A stretch of DNA of 8,712 nt from DASSOY01 sp035776675. Its GTDB lineage: Bacteria; Bacillota; Bacilli; Bacillales; DASSOY01. Where the stretch lies: contig DASTWO010000014.1 of the NCBI GenBank assembly GCA_035776675.1, forward strand, positions 1-8,712. The letters run 5' to 3'. Below are positions 1 through 5,882 of this stretch, in pieces. Both the position numbers and the translations under genes were made by a program. The first letter of the stretch is position 1; each line of letters opens with the position of its first letter. The notes under the pieces were generated by a model. It had not been told where the DNA came from. It searched no databases and worked only from the letters and a program-made list of their open reading frames with translations.

Positions 1-7
1 TGAGATT

Positions 8-62
8 TATCGATCATCTATTAAATTATATCTAACAACTTATTGATTTTATCTAACAACTT
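8..62. repeat. 21-bp-spaced direct repeats beside a leftward TATAAT
   Basis: A 13-bp sequence, TATCTAACAACTT, occurs exactly at 29-41 and at 50-62, so the spacing is 21 bp, two helical turns. A third, degenerate copy (9 of 13 matches) sits in the same phase at 8-20. Read on the minus strand the repeat is AAGTTGTTAGATA, and the inner exact copy runs into a TATAAT at 30-25. This looks like an operator array for a promoter firing leftwards out of the window. No good -35 is visible 17 bp upstream, as is common at activator-dependent promoters. The exact repeats are plainly visible; the promoter role is inference. Confidence 0.55.
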
Positions 63-73
63 CCCAACAAAAC

Positions 74-107
74 AAAAAAAAATCCACCCCAACAAATGGG
101 GTAGATT
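74..107 (-). terminator. Rho-independent terminator of the ABC exporter operon
   Basis: On the minus strand an 11-bp stem, AATCTACCCCA (107-97) with TGGGGTGGATT (91-81), has one G-U pair and closes a 5-nt loop at 96-92. The transcript then runs into a stretch of Us at 82-74. It lies 13 bp after the stop codon of the second ABC gene, so it ends the two-gene ABC transcription unit. Confidence 0.9.
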
Positions 108-119
108 CTCCGTCACGGC

Positions 120-1934
120 TTAAACCGCATCCATCATCTGAAATTGGCTGACGACAAGTTCATAGTACTTGCCTTGTTGCTGCATCAATTCATCGTGGTT
201 GCCGACTTCAAGAATATTGCCGTGTTCCAACACCACAATCTTATCCGCATCACGAATTGTCGATAAGCGGTGTGCGATCAATACTGAAGTCCGGCCTTCC
301 AGCAGCTTTTCAAGCGCCGTTTGGATGATAACCTCGGTTTCAGTATCAATCGAGGCTGTCGCTTCATCCAAAATCAAGATTTTCGGGTCGGCAAGCAACG
401 CACGTGCGAACGAAAGAAGCTGCCGCTCACCGACGGAAAGCACGTTTCCGCGTTCCTCCACCTCAGTCTCAAATCCGTTGCTTAATTTCCGGATAAATCC
501 ATCAGCGCCAATCGCTTCAGCAGCTTGAATAACCTCTTCATCCGTGGCGCCAGGCCGGCCGAAACGAATATTTTCCATAATCGTTCCGGAGAAGATAAAG
601 GTATCTTGCAAAACAGTGCTGACATTTTCACGCAGTTCATCTAGCCTGTATTTCCGTAAATCCGTACCGTCAAGTGTAACCTTTCCTCCGGTAGGATCGT
701 AGAATCGACCGATCAAGTTGGCAATCGTTGATTTACCTGATCCGGTGTGGCCGACAAGCGCCACTTGTTGCCCGGCTTCCATCTCTAAATTGATCTTGTT
801 CAAGGCCATCCTGTCATTGTCGTATGTGAATTCCACATCCTCGAACCGAATCGCTCCCTTAACATTATCCATTGGTACCGGATTGGGGTATTCTTCCACG
901 TTCGGTCTTTCATCAAGAAATTCGAAAATTCTTTCCGAAGACGCCATCGCGACGAGAAGCTGGTTATACATCTGGCCGAGGCGCGAAATCGGCTCCCAGA
1001 ACATCCCGATGTAAAAAGCGAAAGCGACGAAAACGCCAAGATCTATCGAACCATTCTGAATCAAAAACACACCGTACCAAATCAAAATACCGGATCCGAT
1101 AGCATTGGACATCTCCACAAACGGACGGAAAATAGCGTTCTTCTGGTTGGCTTTCCGCCAACTTTCATAGTTTTCAAAGTTGAGTTTGTTGAAAAACTCT
1201 CTATTTTCTTTTTCCTGAGTAAAGGACTGCGTCACACGAATCCCTTGAATACTCTCATTTAAATGTGAATTAACTTTCGCCCTTTTAATCCGGACATCCT
1301 GCCAAGCACGGCGTATATTCCGACGAAGCTTGGTTGAAATCATAAACATTAACGGCAGAATGACAAGAACGGCCAACGCCAGCTTCGGACTTAGAACCAA
1401 AAGGATTACGACAATTCCCGCAAGCATTCCGATGTCGGTTAACAAATTGACAACACCGTTTGTAAACAGTTCCTGCAGCGAATTAACGTCATTAATGATT
1501 CTTACTAGAATCGACCCCGCTGATCGCGAATCAAAAAATCGATGTGATAAACGTTGCACGTGATTAAACAGATGTTTCCGTAAATCGTGAATGACGTATT
1601 GGCCGAGTTGATTTGTCCACCAAATCCGGAATTTGTTGGCGATAAGATTCAAAACATAAAGAGCGGATGCCACAATCACAAGAATCATCAGAAATTCGGG
1701 ATTCCCGCCAGACTCCGAAATGGCGTGATCAAAAGCTGTACTAATAAGAATCGGAACAGCCAGGCGAATCGCCGTCGGGACAAGTACCGCCGCCAATGTT
1801 TTCGGAACCATCGACCTCTTGTAGGGTTTCATGTAGCTTAAGAGCCTCGTCATTTGTTTCCAGTTAAAAGGCTTTTCAATCGCTTGATCTTGTTTATAAT
1901 AGAACCTTTCAATCGCGCGGCTTTTTTCAGCCAT
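120..1934 (-). CDS. ABC exporter half-transporter, YfiC-like, catalytic-Glu subunit of a heterodimer
   Basis: A 604-aa membrane protein with an N-terminal ABC exporter transmembrane domain (about residues 40-330) and a C-terminal ATPase domain (about 360-600). ATPase motifs: A-loop Y371, Walker A GHTGSGKST 395-403, Q-loop Q443, Walker B ILILDE 519-524 with catalytic E524, and H-loop H555. The signature motif is LSVGE (499-503) instead of LSGGQ, so it is degenerate. The ATG at 1934 was chosen because GGGGGTGA (1946-1939) lies just before it. The frame is open upstream to 2045, but that extension translates a pyrimidine-rich spacer into Phe runs and has no ribosome site. The gene is 122 bp downstream of the YfiB-like gene and is its likely partner. 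The family exports drugs or lipids across the plasma membrane; the substrate here cannot be read from sequence. The length and gene order fit YfiC of B. subtilis, but the family has many paralogues. Confidence 0.93.
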   Translation of the reverse strand: MAEKSRAIERFYYKQDQAIEKPFNWKQMTRLLSYMKPYKRSMVPKTLAAVLVPTAIRLAVPILISTAFDHAISESGGNPEFLMILVIVASALYVLNLIANKFRIWWTNQLGQYVIHDLRKHLFNHVQRLSHRFFDSRSAGSILVRIINDVNSLQELFTNGVVNLLTDIGMLAGIVVILLVLSPKLALAVLVILPLMFMISTKLRRNIRRAWQDVRIKRAKVNSHLNESIQGIRVTQSFTQEKENREFFNKLNFENYESWRKANQKNAIFRPFVEMSNAIGSGILIWYGVFLIQNGSIDLGVFVAFAFYIGMFWEPISRLGQMYNQLLVAMASSERIFEFLDERPNVEEYPNPVPMDNVKGAIRFEDVEFTYDNDRMALNKINLEMEAGQQVALVGHTGSGKSTIANLIGRFYDPTGGKVTLDGTDLRKYRLDELRENVSTVLQDTFIFSGTIMENIRFGRPGATDEEVIQAAEAIGADGFIRKLSNGFETEVEERGNVLSVGERQLLSFARALLADPKILILDEATASIDTETEVIIQTALEKLLEGRTSVLIAHRLSTIRDADKIVVLEHGNILEVGNHDELMQQQGKYYELVVSQFQMMDAV

Positions 1935-2056
1935 GCTTTCACCCCCGTTTAAGAAAAAGAAGGAAGAGGCTGGAGTTGAGAAGAAAAAGAAAAACTGAGT
2001 CCAACCCCTATCTTTCCTAATTATGTGATCTTTGTCTTGCTTCAATGAATTGACCG

Positions 2057-3814
2057 TCAGCTAATCTGATTGGCCATGACTTTCTGGTGATCTTGATATT
2101 GAATGTTGTAAATTCTACGATACAATCCATCCCCATTCAGCAACTCGTTGTGCGTACCTCTTTCAGCAATCGAGCCATTCTCGAGAACAAGAATCTCATC
2201 GGCATGCTGGACCGAAGATATCCGATGGGCGATGATAAACGTTGTTCTGCCACGCATTAATTCACGAAACGCATGCTGAATTTTCGCTTCTGTCTGCATA
2301 TCGACAGCGCTTGTTGCATCATCCAGAATCAAAATACTCGGATTGATTAACAAAGCACGGGCAATGGCAATCCGCTGTTTTTGCCCTCCGGAAAGCCCCA
2401 TTCCACGTTCACCAAGCATAGTGTCATACCCGTTTGAAAGTTCATTCATTATAAAATCATGCGCCTGAGCCCTTTTCGCGGCATCGATAATCCGGTCCAT
2501 CGAAATATCCGGATCGCCGTAAGCAATATTATCCCTGATCGTTGCTGAAAACAAGAAGGATTCTTGTAAAACAATTCCAATATTTTTCCTCAAGGATTTC
2601 AATGTATAATCACGGATATCCTTGCCGTCGATTAAAACTTGCCCTTCTGTTGCCTCATAGAACCTCGCGATCAATTGCGTAATGCTGGATTTACCGGCCC
2701 CTGTGGCTCCCATTAAGCCGATGACTTGGCCGGCCGGGGCATCGAAGCTCACTGAATCAATAGCAAGATCTTCGGCATTTCCATAACGAAATGAAACATC
2801 ATCGAATTGGACATGGCCTTCAAGACGATCTTGAGAAGCAGCATGGCTCAGAGATTGAATATCCTCCGGCTCATCAAGAATCTCCAACAACCGCTCACCG
2901 GACGCTTTCGACTGAGAGAAAGCGTTAATGATAAACCCTAAATCAATAAGCGGGTCCATGATATACCAAACAAGGCTGAAGAATGCAAACAGCGCACCGG
3001 GACTAAGATCACCGGTGTTTACGAGCCATCCGCCAAGCCCGAGAAGAAGAACCACTGTAATATCGCCGATAAACTCCATTACCGGAAAAAATCGAGACCA
3101 TATCGAAGATGTAAATAAATACTTATCCTTATAATCCGAATTTTTATCAGCGAACCGGTCCATTTCAAAGTCTTCCCTTGAAAGAGCCTTAACCGTATTG
3201 ACGCCGCTGACATTTTCCTGCACTTTCGTGTTCAGATTGGCTAGTGATCTACGAACCTTTCGAAACGCCGGATGCACCCGCTTATCAAACCTGTAAACTG
3301 TTACTGCCAGGAACGGTGTCATCAATACCACAACCAAAGCCAGAATCCATGAATAATAGAACATGATAATCAAGCTGGCCGAAACAAGCAACACAAATCT
3401 GAATAATTGTGTGAAGCCGAACGACAGAAAAGCGCCGAATTGCATAACGTCCGCTGTCAGACGTGACATTAAGTCACCGGTATGCGCATTGTCGTAAAAA
3501 CGGAAAGGTAGATATTGCAGCTTCTTATACAAAGCTTCCCGTATTTCGTAAACCGCACTGACACTGAACACGTTTGCCCAGTATTGTTGGAAATAGGCCG
3601 AAACCCCCTTAAGCCCCATAATCAAGACAAAACCAATCGCAAGGTAAGGTATGATTCCGTAATCTCCATTCTTGATCCCTCGGTCAATCGCCTGCTGCAG
3701 AACGATTGGATAAAGCACAGTAAAACCAACAACAAACAACAGAAAGATAACTGAACCAATAAAGTACCGTTTGTAAGGCCAATAATATTGTTGCAACCTT
3801 TTAAAAGTCTCCAA
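2057..3814 (-). CDS. ABC exporter half-transporter, YfiB-like, degenerate-Walker-B subunit of a heterodimer
   Basis: A half-transporter of 585 aa from the TTG start chosen here, or 589 aa from GTG at 3826. The membrane domain covers about residues 20-310 and the ATPase domain about 338-575 (numbering from GTG). Motifs: A-loop Y348, Walker A GATGAGKSS 373-381, Q-loop Q421, signature LSGGQ 478-482, Walker B LILDD 499-503 and H-loop H534. The residue after the Walker B Asp is D503 where active ATPases have Glu, which marks the non-catalytic site of heterodimeric exporters such as TM287/288 and BmrCD. For the start, AAAGGTGG (3830-3823) stands 8 nt before TTG 3814, whereas it would overlap or abut the GTGs at 3826 and 3823. 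It is the first gene of the ABC operon and should pair with the downstream YfiC-like subunit. Substrate unknown. Confidence 0.92.
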   Translation of the reverse strand: METFKRLQQYYWPYKRYFIGSVIFLLFVVGFTVLYPIVLQQAIDRGIKNGDYGIIPYLAIGFVLIMGLKGVSAYFQQYWANVFSVSAVYEIREALYKKLQYLPFRFYDNAHTGDLMSRLTADVMQFGAFLSFGFTQLFRFVLLVSASLIIMFYYSWILALVVVLMTPFLAVTVYRFDKRVHPAFRKVRRSLANLNTKVQENVSGVNTVKALSREDFEMDRFADKNSDYKDKYLFTSSIWSRFFPVMEFIGDITVVLLLGLGGWLVNTGDLSPGALFAFFSLVWYIMDPLIDLGFIINAFSQSKASGERLLEILDEPEDIQSLSHAASQDRLEGHVQFDDVSFRYGNAEDLAIDSVSFDAPAGQVIGLMGATGAGKSSITQLIARFYEATEGQVLIDGKDIRDYTLKSLRKNIGIVLQESFLFSATIRDNIAYGDPDISMDRIIDAAKRAQAHDFIMNELSNGYDTMLGERGMGLSGGQKQRIAIARALLINPSILILDDATSAVDMQTEAKIQHAFRELMRGRTTFIIAHRISSVQHADEILVLENGSIAERGTHNELLNGDGLYRRIYNIQYQDHQKVMANQIS

Positions 3815-3826
3815 AACTCCCACCAC

Positions 3827-4136
3827 CTTTGTGCAATCGTGTCTACGTCACACTTTAATTTTCGGCTTGCGCCGTCTTTCTGAAGAACCCCAATGACTCA
3901 TCATAAAAACACCAGAAACAATACATCCAAACACAGTACAGTATAATATACCGGATTCCGAAATAAATTACCACAAGTCGATTTCACGAAAATCAACGTT
4001 CTCATTCCAGATCAGCTGATTTTGGTTCGTTTCAAGAATCATCCGTCATTTTTTGTTTTAATTTCTTCGTTTATCTCGCTTTTACTTTAGTAAGTTAGCC
4101 ATACACCCAAAATTAGATAAATGCAGAAAATTTCAC
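3827..4136 (-). other. Leader and control region of the ABC operon, without a clear gene
   Basis: About 310 bp between the peroxiredoxin terminator and the ABC operon. It contains no long open frame. Short inverted repeats are present: GTATA-A-TATAC at 3941-3951, CGGA-T-TCCG at 3952-3960, GATTT-N5-AAATC at 3980-3994, ATCAGCTGAT at 4011-4020 and TTACT-TT-AGTAA at 4082-4093. The best minus-strand -10-like sequences are TATATT, TATTAT and TATACT at about 3951-3941, but none has a convincing -35, so the promoter is not assigned. An 18-codon open frame (3904-3848) ends 21 nt before the first possible ABC start and is discussed as a possible leader peptide. A short CGGC-TTGC-GCCG hairpin lies inside it at 3873-3884. 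Confidence 0.5.
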
Positions 4137-4179
4137 TGAAAAAGAAAATGGGGCCCAACTTTAAGAGTTAGGCCCCATT
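4137..4179 (-). terminator. Rho-independent terminator of the peroxiredoxin gene
   Basis: On the minus strand a 14-bp stem, AATGGGGCCTAACT (4179-4166) with AGTTGGGCCCCATT (4160-4147), has one U-G pair and closes the loop CTTAA. A U-rich run interrupted by one C follows at 4146-4139. It starts about 17 bp past the stop codon. The other strand has no T-run after the stem, so it should work only leftwards and isolates the ABC operon from the peroxiredoxin gene. Confidence 0.92.
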
Positions 4180-4196
4180 GCAAAATTGTTCTTAAA

Positions 4197-4745
4197 CTAG
4201 ACGGACAACGTTTCCTGACCCGGTTTCCAGTTAGCCGGGCACAAGCCGCCAGTTTGCAATGCCTGCAATACTCGAAGCGTTTCGTCAACGTCACGCCCGA
4301 TGTTGTTATGATTAACAACCGAGTACTGCAATTCGCCTTCAGGATTGATGATATAAAGGCCGCGAAGCGCAACCCCTTCCTCTTCAATCAAAACTCCGTA
4401 TTTTTTTGATACCTCGTGATTATGATCCGCGGCAAGCGGGTAGTTCAACTTGCCAAGTCCGTTATCATCACGAGATGTATTGATCCACGCCAGATGCGTG
4501 TGTACTGTATCCGTCGATACGCCGATGACTTCCGCATCAAGATCTTCAAAGTCTTCATAGCGATCGCTCAATGCTGTAATTTCTGTCGGACAAACAAATG
4601 TGAAATCCATTGGATAGAAGAATAGAACTGTCCATTTGTCTTGCTTCATGTTCTCTTCAAGACTGACCTTTCCGAATTCCTTATTCGGCATTACAGCTTC
4701 CATTTCAAAACGTGGTGCTTGCTTTCCTACCATGCGTTCAGGCAT
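4197..4745 (-). CDS. ykuU: Typical 2-Cys peroxiredoxin (AhpC/Prx1 type), YkuU-like
   Basis: A 182-aa cytoplasmic thiol peroxidase that reduces hydrogen peroxide and organic peroxides using an external thiol donor. The peroxidatic cysteine is C52 in FYPMDFTFVCPTE, giving the P45-x3-T49-x2-C52 active-site motif; R128 is the likely catalytic Arg. The resolving cysteine is C169 in GGLCPANWKPGQ. The C-terminus is short and lacks the YF motif of easily over-oxidised eukaryotic enzymes, and the GGLG segment reads NGLG. The ATG at 4745 is chosen because GGAGGG (4758-4753) lies 7 nt before it; the upstream in-frame GTG at 4760 overlaps that site. The gene is monocistronic, with its own promoter (4806-4834) and terminator. 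In B. subtilis ykuU neighbours ykuT as here, but the thioredoxin-like ykuV is not next to it in this window. No separate reductase is visible. Confidence 0.93.
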   Translation of the reverse strand: MPERMVGKQAPRFEMEAVMPNKEFGKVSLEENMKQDKWTVLFFYPMDFTFVCPTEITALSDRYEDFEDLDAEVIGVSTDTVHTHLAWINTSRDDNGLGKLNYPLAADHNHEVSKKYGVLIEEEGVALRGLYIINPEGELQYSVVNHNNIGRDVDETLRVLQALQTGGLCPANWKPGQETLSV

Positions 4746-4771
4746 ATGTAATCCCTCCACTTATATCTGTT

Positions 4772-4785
4772 TCCGCACATGCGGA
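4772..4785. promoter_or_regulatory. 14-bp inverted repeat in the peroxiredoxin 5' leader
   Basis: TCCGCA-CA-TGCGGA is a perfect inverted repeat with 6-bp arms, placed between the predicted transcription start (about 4799) and the ribosome site (4758-4753). It could be a DNA operator just downstream of the promoter. A hairpin in the RNA is less likely because the loop is only 2 nt. The GC-rich arms stand out from AT-rich surroundings. The repeat is seen directly; the function is inferred. Confidence 0.45.
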
Positions 4786-4805
4786 TGATTTTCAGCACGT
4801 TGATC

Positions 4806-4834
4806 ATTATAGTACATGTATTTTTTTGAGTCAA
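4806..4834 (-). promoter_or_regulatory. Sigma-A promoter of the peroxiredoxin gene
   Basis: On the minus strand TTGACT (4834-4829) is followed by a 17-bp spacer and a perfect TATAAT (4811-4806). Transcription should start near 4799, giving a leader of about 54 nt before the ATG at 4745. This is the best vegetative promoter in the window. Confidence 0.88.
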
Positions 4835-4853
4835 AATGAATTGAGAATGACTC
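4828..4853. promoter_or_regulatory. Inverted repeat GAGTCA-N14-TGACTC overlapping the peroxiredoxin -35
   Basis: The 6-bp arms GAGTCA (4828-4833) and TGACTC (4848-4853) have centres 20 bp apart, about two helical turns. The right-to-left promoter's -35, TTGACT, lies within the first arm, so a dimer bound here would either block or contact RNA polymerase. I do not recognise the site as a known box. The arms are short, so it is a candidate only. Confidence 0.35.
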
Positions 4854-4910
4854 TAATATAAATACCTTTTTAAATCATCCTTTAATATCATAACCTAATT
4901 CCCTGGCCGA

Positions 4911-4939
4911 TAAACAACAATATGCTCACATGATAGAAT
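4911..4939 (+). promoter_or_regulatory. Possible sigma-A promoter of mscS with extended -10
   Basis: TAAACA (4911-4916) is followed by 17 bp and TAGAAT (4934-4939). The -10 is preceded by TGA, giving the extended TGNTAGAAT form. The -35 matches 4 of 6 and the -10 matches 5 of 6. It lies upstream of the sigma-B-like promoter, so mscS may have two tandem promoters. Confidence 0.45.
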
Positions 4940-4945
4940 GAAATC

Positions 4946-4977
4946 AGGTTTTCGACACGGTTCGATTCGGGTATAAT
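4946..4977 (+). promoter_or_regulatory. Sigma-B-like promoter of mscS, overlapping a TATAAT
   Basis: AGGTTTTC (4946-4953), 15 bp, then GGGTAT (4969-4974). The general-stress sigma-B consensus is about RGGNTTRA-N14-GGGTAT, so the -10 is exact, the -35 matches in its first six positions, and the spacing is one longer. The same bases contain TATAAT (4972-4977), but the sequence 16-17 bp upstream of it is a poor sigma-A -35. Control of an osmotic safety channel by sigma-B would make sense; this is inference from the motif. Confidence 0.5.
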
Positions 4978-5008
4978 ACAAAACATACATATAGAAAGGA
5001 GATTTGTC

Positions 5009-5848
5009 ATGGAAGATTGGATTTCCCATATTGATTGGGCCAGAATTGTAAGAAATGCCGGTATCATTATTTTACAATTGATTGCGATCTGGATTGCTTA
5101 CCTTATCGCTAAAGGGATCGGGAAGAAAGTGATTTCCAGATCATTCGACCGCATGAGAGAGAGGCAGAAAATGTCCGAGGGCCGATCGATTACGCTTGAG
5201 AGATTGATGCTCAGCGTACTTACCTATACCTTGGTTTTCGTCGTGGTTGTAGTCGTTTTCGGGATATTCGGCCTTCCGATAGGTGGATTGATCGCGGGAG
5301 CCGGTATTGTCGGCCTGGCCATCGGTTTCGGCGCACAGGGACTCGTGAGCGACATTGTCACCGGTTTCTTCCTGCTTGCTGAAAAATGGCTGGATGTTGG
5401 CGATGTCGTTACAACCGCCGGGTTTAGCGGAGTCGTAGAAGAAGTGGGGCTGAGAACTACTCAACTGCGCGGCTTTGACGGAACGCTTCATTTCATCCCG
5501 AATCGCGAGGTTAACACTGTCAGCAATCTTTCAAGAGGAAATATGCGCGCCCTTGTTGATATCGGGATCTCGTACGATGACGATATTGATGAGGCGATGA
5601 ACATTCTTCAAGAGGTATCAGAAAAGGTTGCTGCAGAAGATGAGAATATCATTGACGGGCCAAATGTTGTCGGTGTACAAACACTCGGGGCTTCAGACGT
5701 TGTGATCCGCATTATCGGCCATACGAAAAATGGGGAACAATACGGAGTCCAACGGAAGTTACTGAAGGCCTTCAAAGAAGCCTTTGATGAGCATAATATC
5801 GACATCCCGTTCCCGCATCAAGTCAATATTACAAAAAAAGAAGCTTAA
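5009..5848 (+). CDS. ykuT: Small-conductance mechanosensitive channel, MscS family (YkuT-like)
   Basis: A 279-aa inner-membrane channel that opens under membrane tension and releases solutes during sudden dilution. Three membrane helices are visible at about 13-35, 66-88 and 91-123. The third is the pore-lining TM3, with its Gly/Ala-rich packing face GLAIGFGAQGLVSDIVTGF at 102-120. The cytoplasmic beta domain follows, with the conserved IPN at 163-165, and then an alpha/beta domain to about 270. The length is normal for the minimal MscS type. The start is secure: AAAGGAG (4995-5001) lies 7 nt before ATG. It is the only plus-strand gene in the window, divergent from the peroxiredoxin and convergent with the CNNM gene. 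In B. subtilis ykuT sits between ykuS and ykuU, as here apart from the added CNNM gene. Confidence 0.94.
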   Translation: MEDWISHIDWARIVRNAGIIILQLIAIWIAYLIAKGIGKKVISRSFDRMRERQKMSEGRSITLERLMLSVLTYTLVFVVVVVVFGIFGLPIGGLIAGAGIVGLAIGFGAQGLVSDIVTGFFLLAEKWLDVGDVVTTAGFSGVVEEVGLRTTQLRGFDGTLHFIPNREVNTVSNLSRGNMRALVDIGISYDDDIDEAMNILQEVSEKVAAEDENIIDGPNVVGVQTLGASDVVIRIIGHTKNGEQYGVQRKLLKAFKEAFDEHNIDIPFPHQVNITKKEA

Positions 5849-5854
5849 GTTTGC

Positions 5855-5882
5855 AAATCGGACCCTTCAAGGGGTCCGATTT
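5855..5882. terminator. Terminator between convergent mscS and CNNM genes
   Basis: A perfect 11-bp stem, AAATCGGACCC (5855-5865) with GGGTCCGATTT (5872-5882), closes a 6-nt loop. It starts 6 bp after the mscS stop codon. On the plus strand a T-rich run follows, so it serves mscS best. On the minus strand the stem takes in two bases of the CNNM stop codon (5881-5883), and a T-run comes only about 15 bp later, so termination that way is less certain. Confidence 0.85.

Noticed and set aside
1935..2045. N-terminal extension of the second ABC subunit by 37 residues
   Set aside because: It translates a pyrimidine-rich spacer into Phe runs, has no ribosome site, and a good site stands before ATG 1934.
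3837..3854. GTGT-N7-ACAC inverted repeat before the ABC genes
   Set aside because: Four-base arms with a 7-bp gap are expected by chance.
3942..3947. Plus-strand TATAAT as a promoter
   Set aside because: No -35 match 15-19 bp upstream and no plus-strand gene before 5009; the antisense peroxiredoxin terminator and gene lie downstream.
4133..4387. 84-codon minus-strand open frame in the peroxiredoxin region
   Set aside because: It is a shifted frame of the peroxiredoxin gene and runs through its terminator.
4746..4760. GTG start of the peroxiredoxin five codons upstream
   Set aside because: The GTG overlaps the GGAGGG ribosome site that serves ATG 4745.
4797..4811. PerR-like box at the peroxiredoxin -10
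   Set aside because: Only one half matches TTATAATNATTATAA, and that half is the -10 itself; the other half is mostly mismatched.
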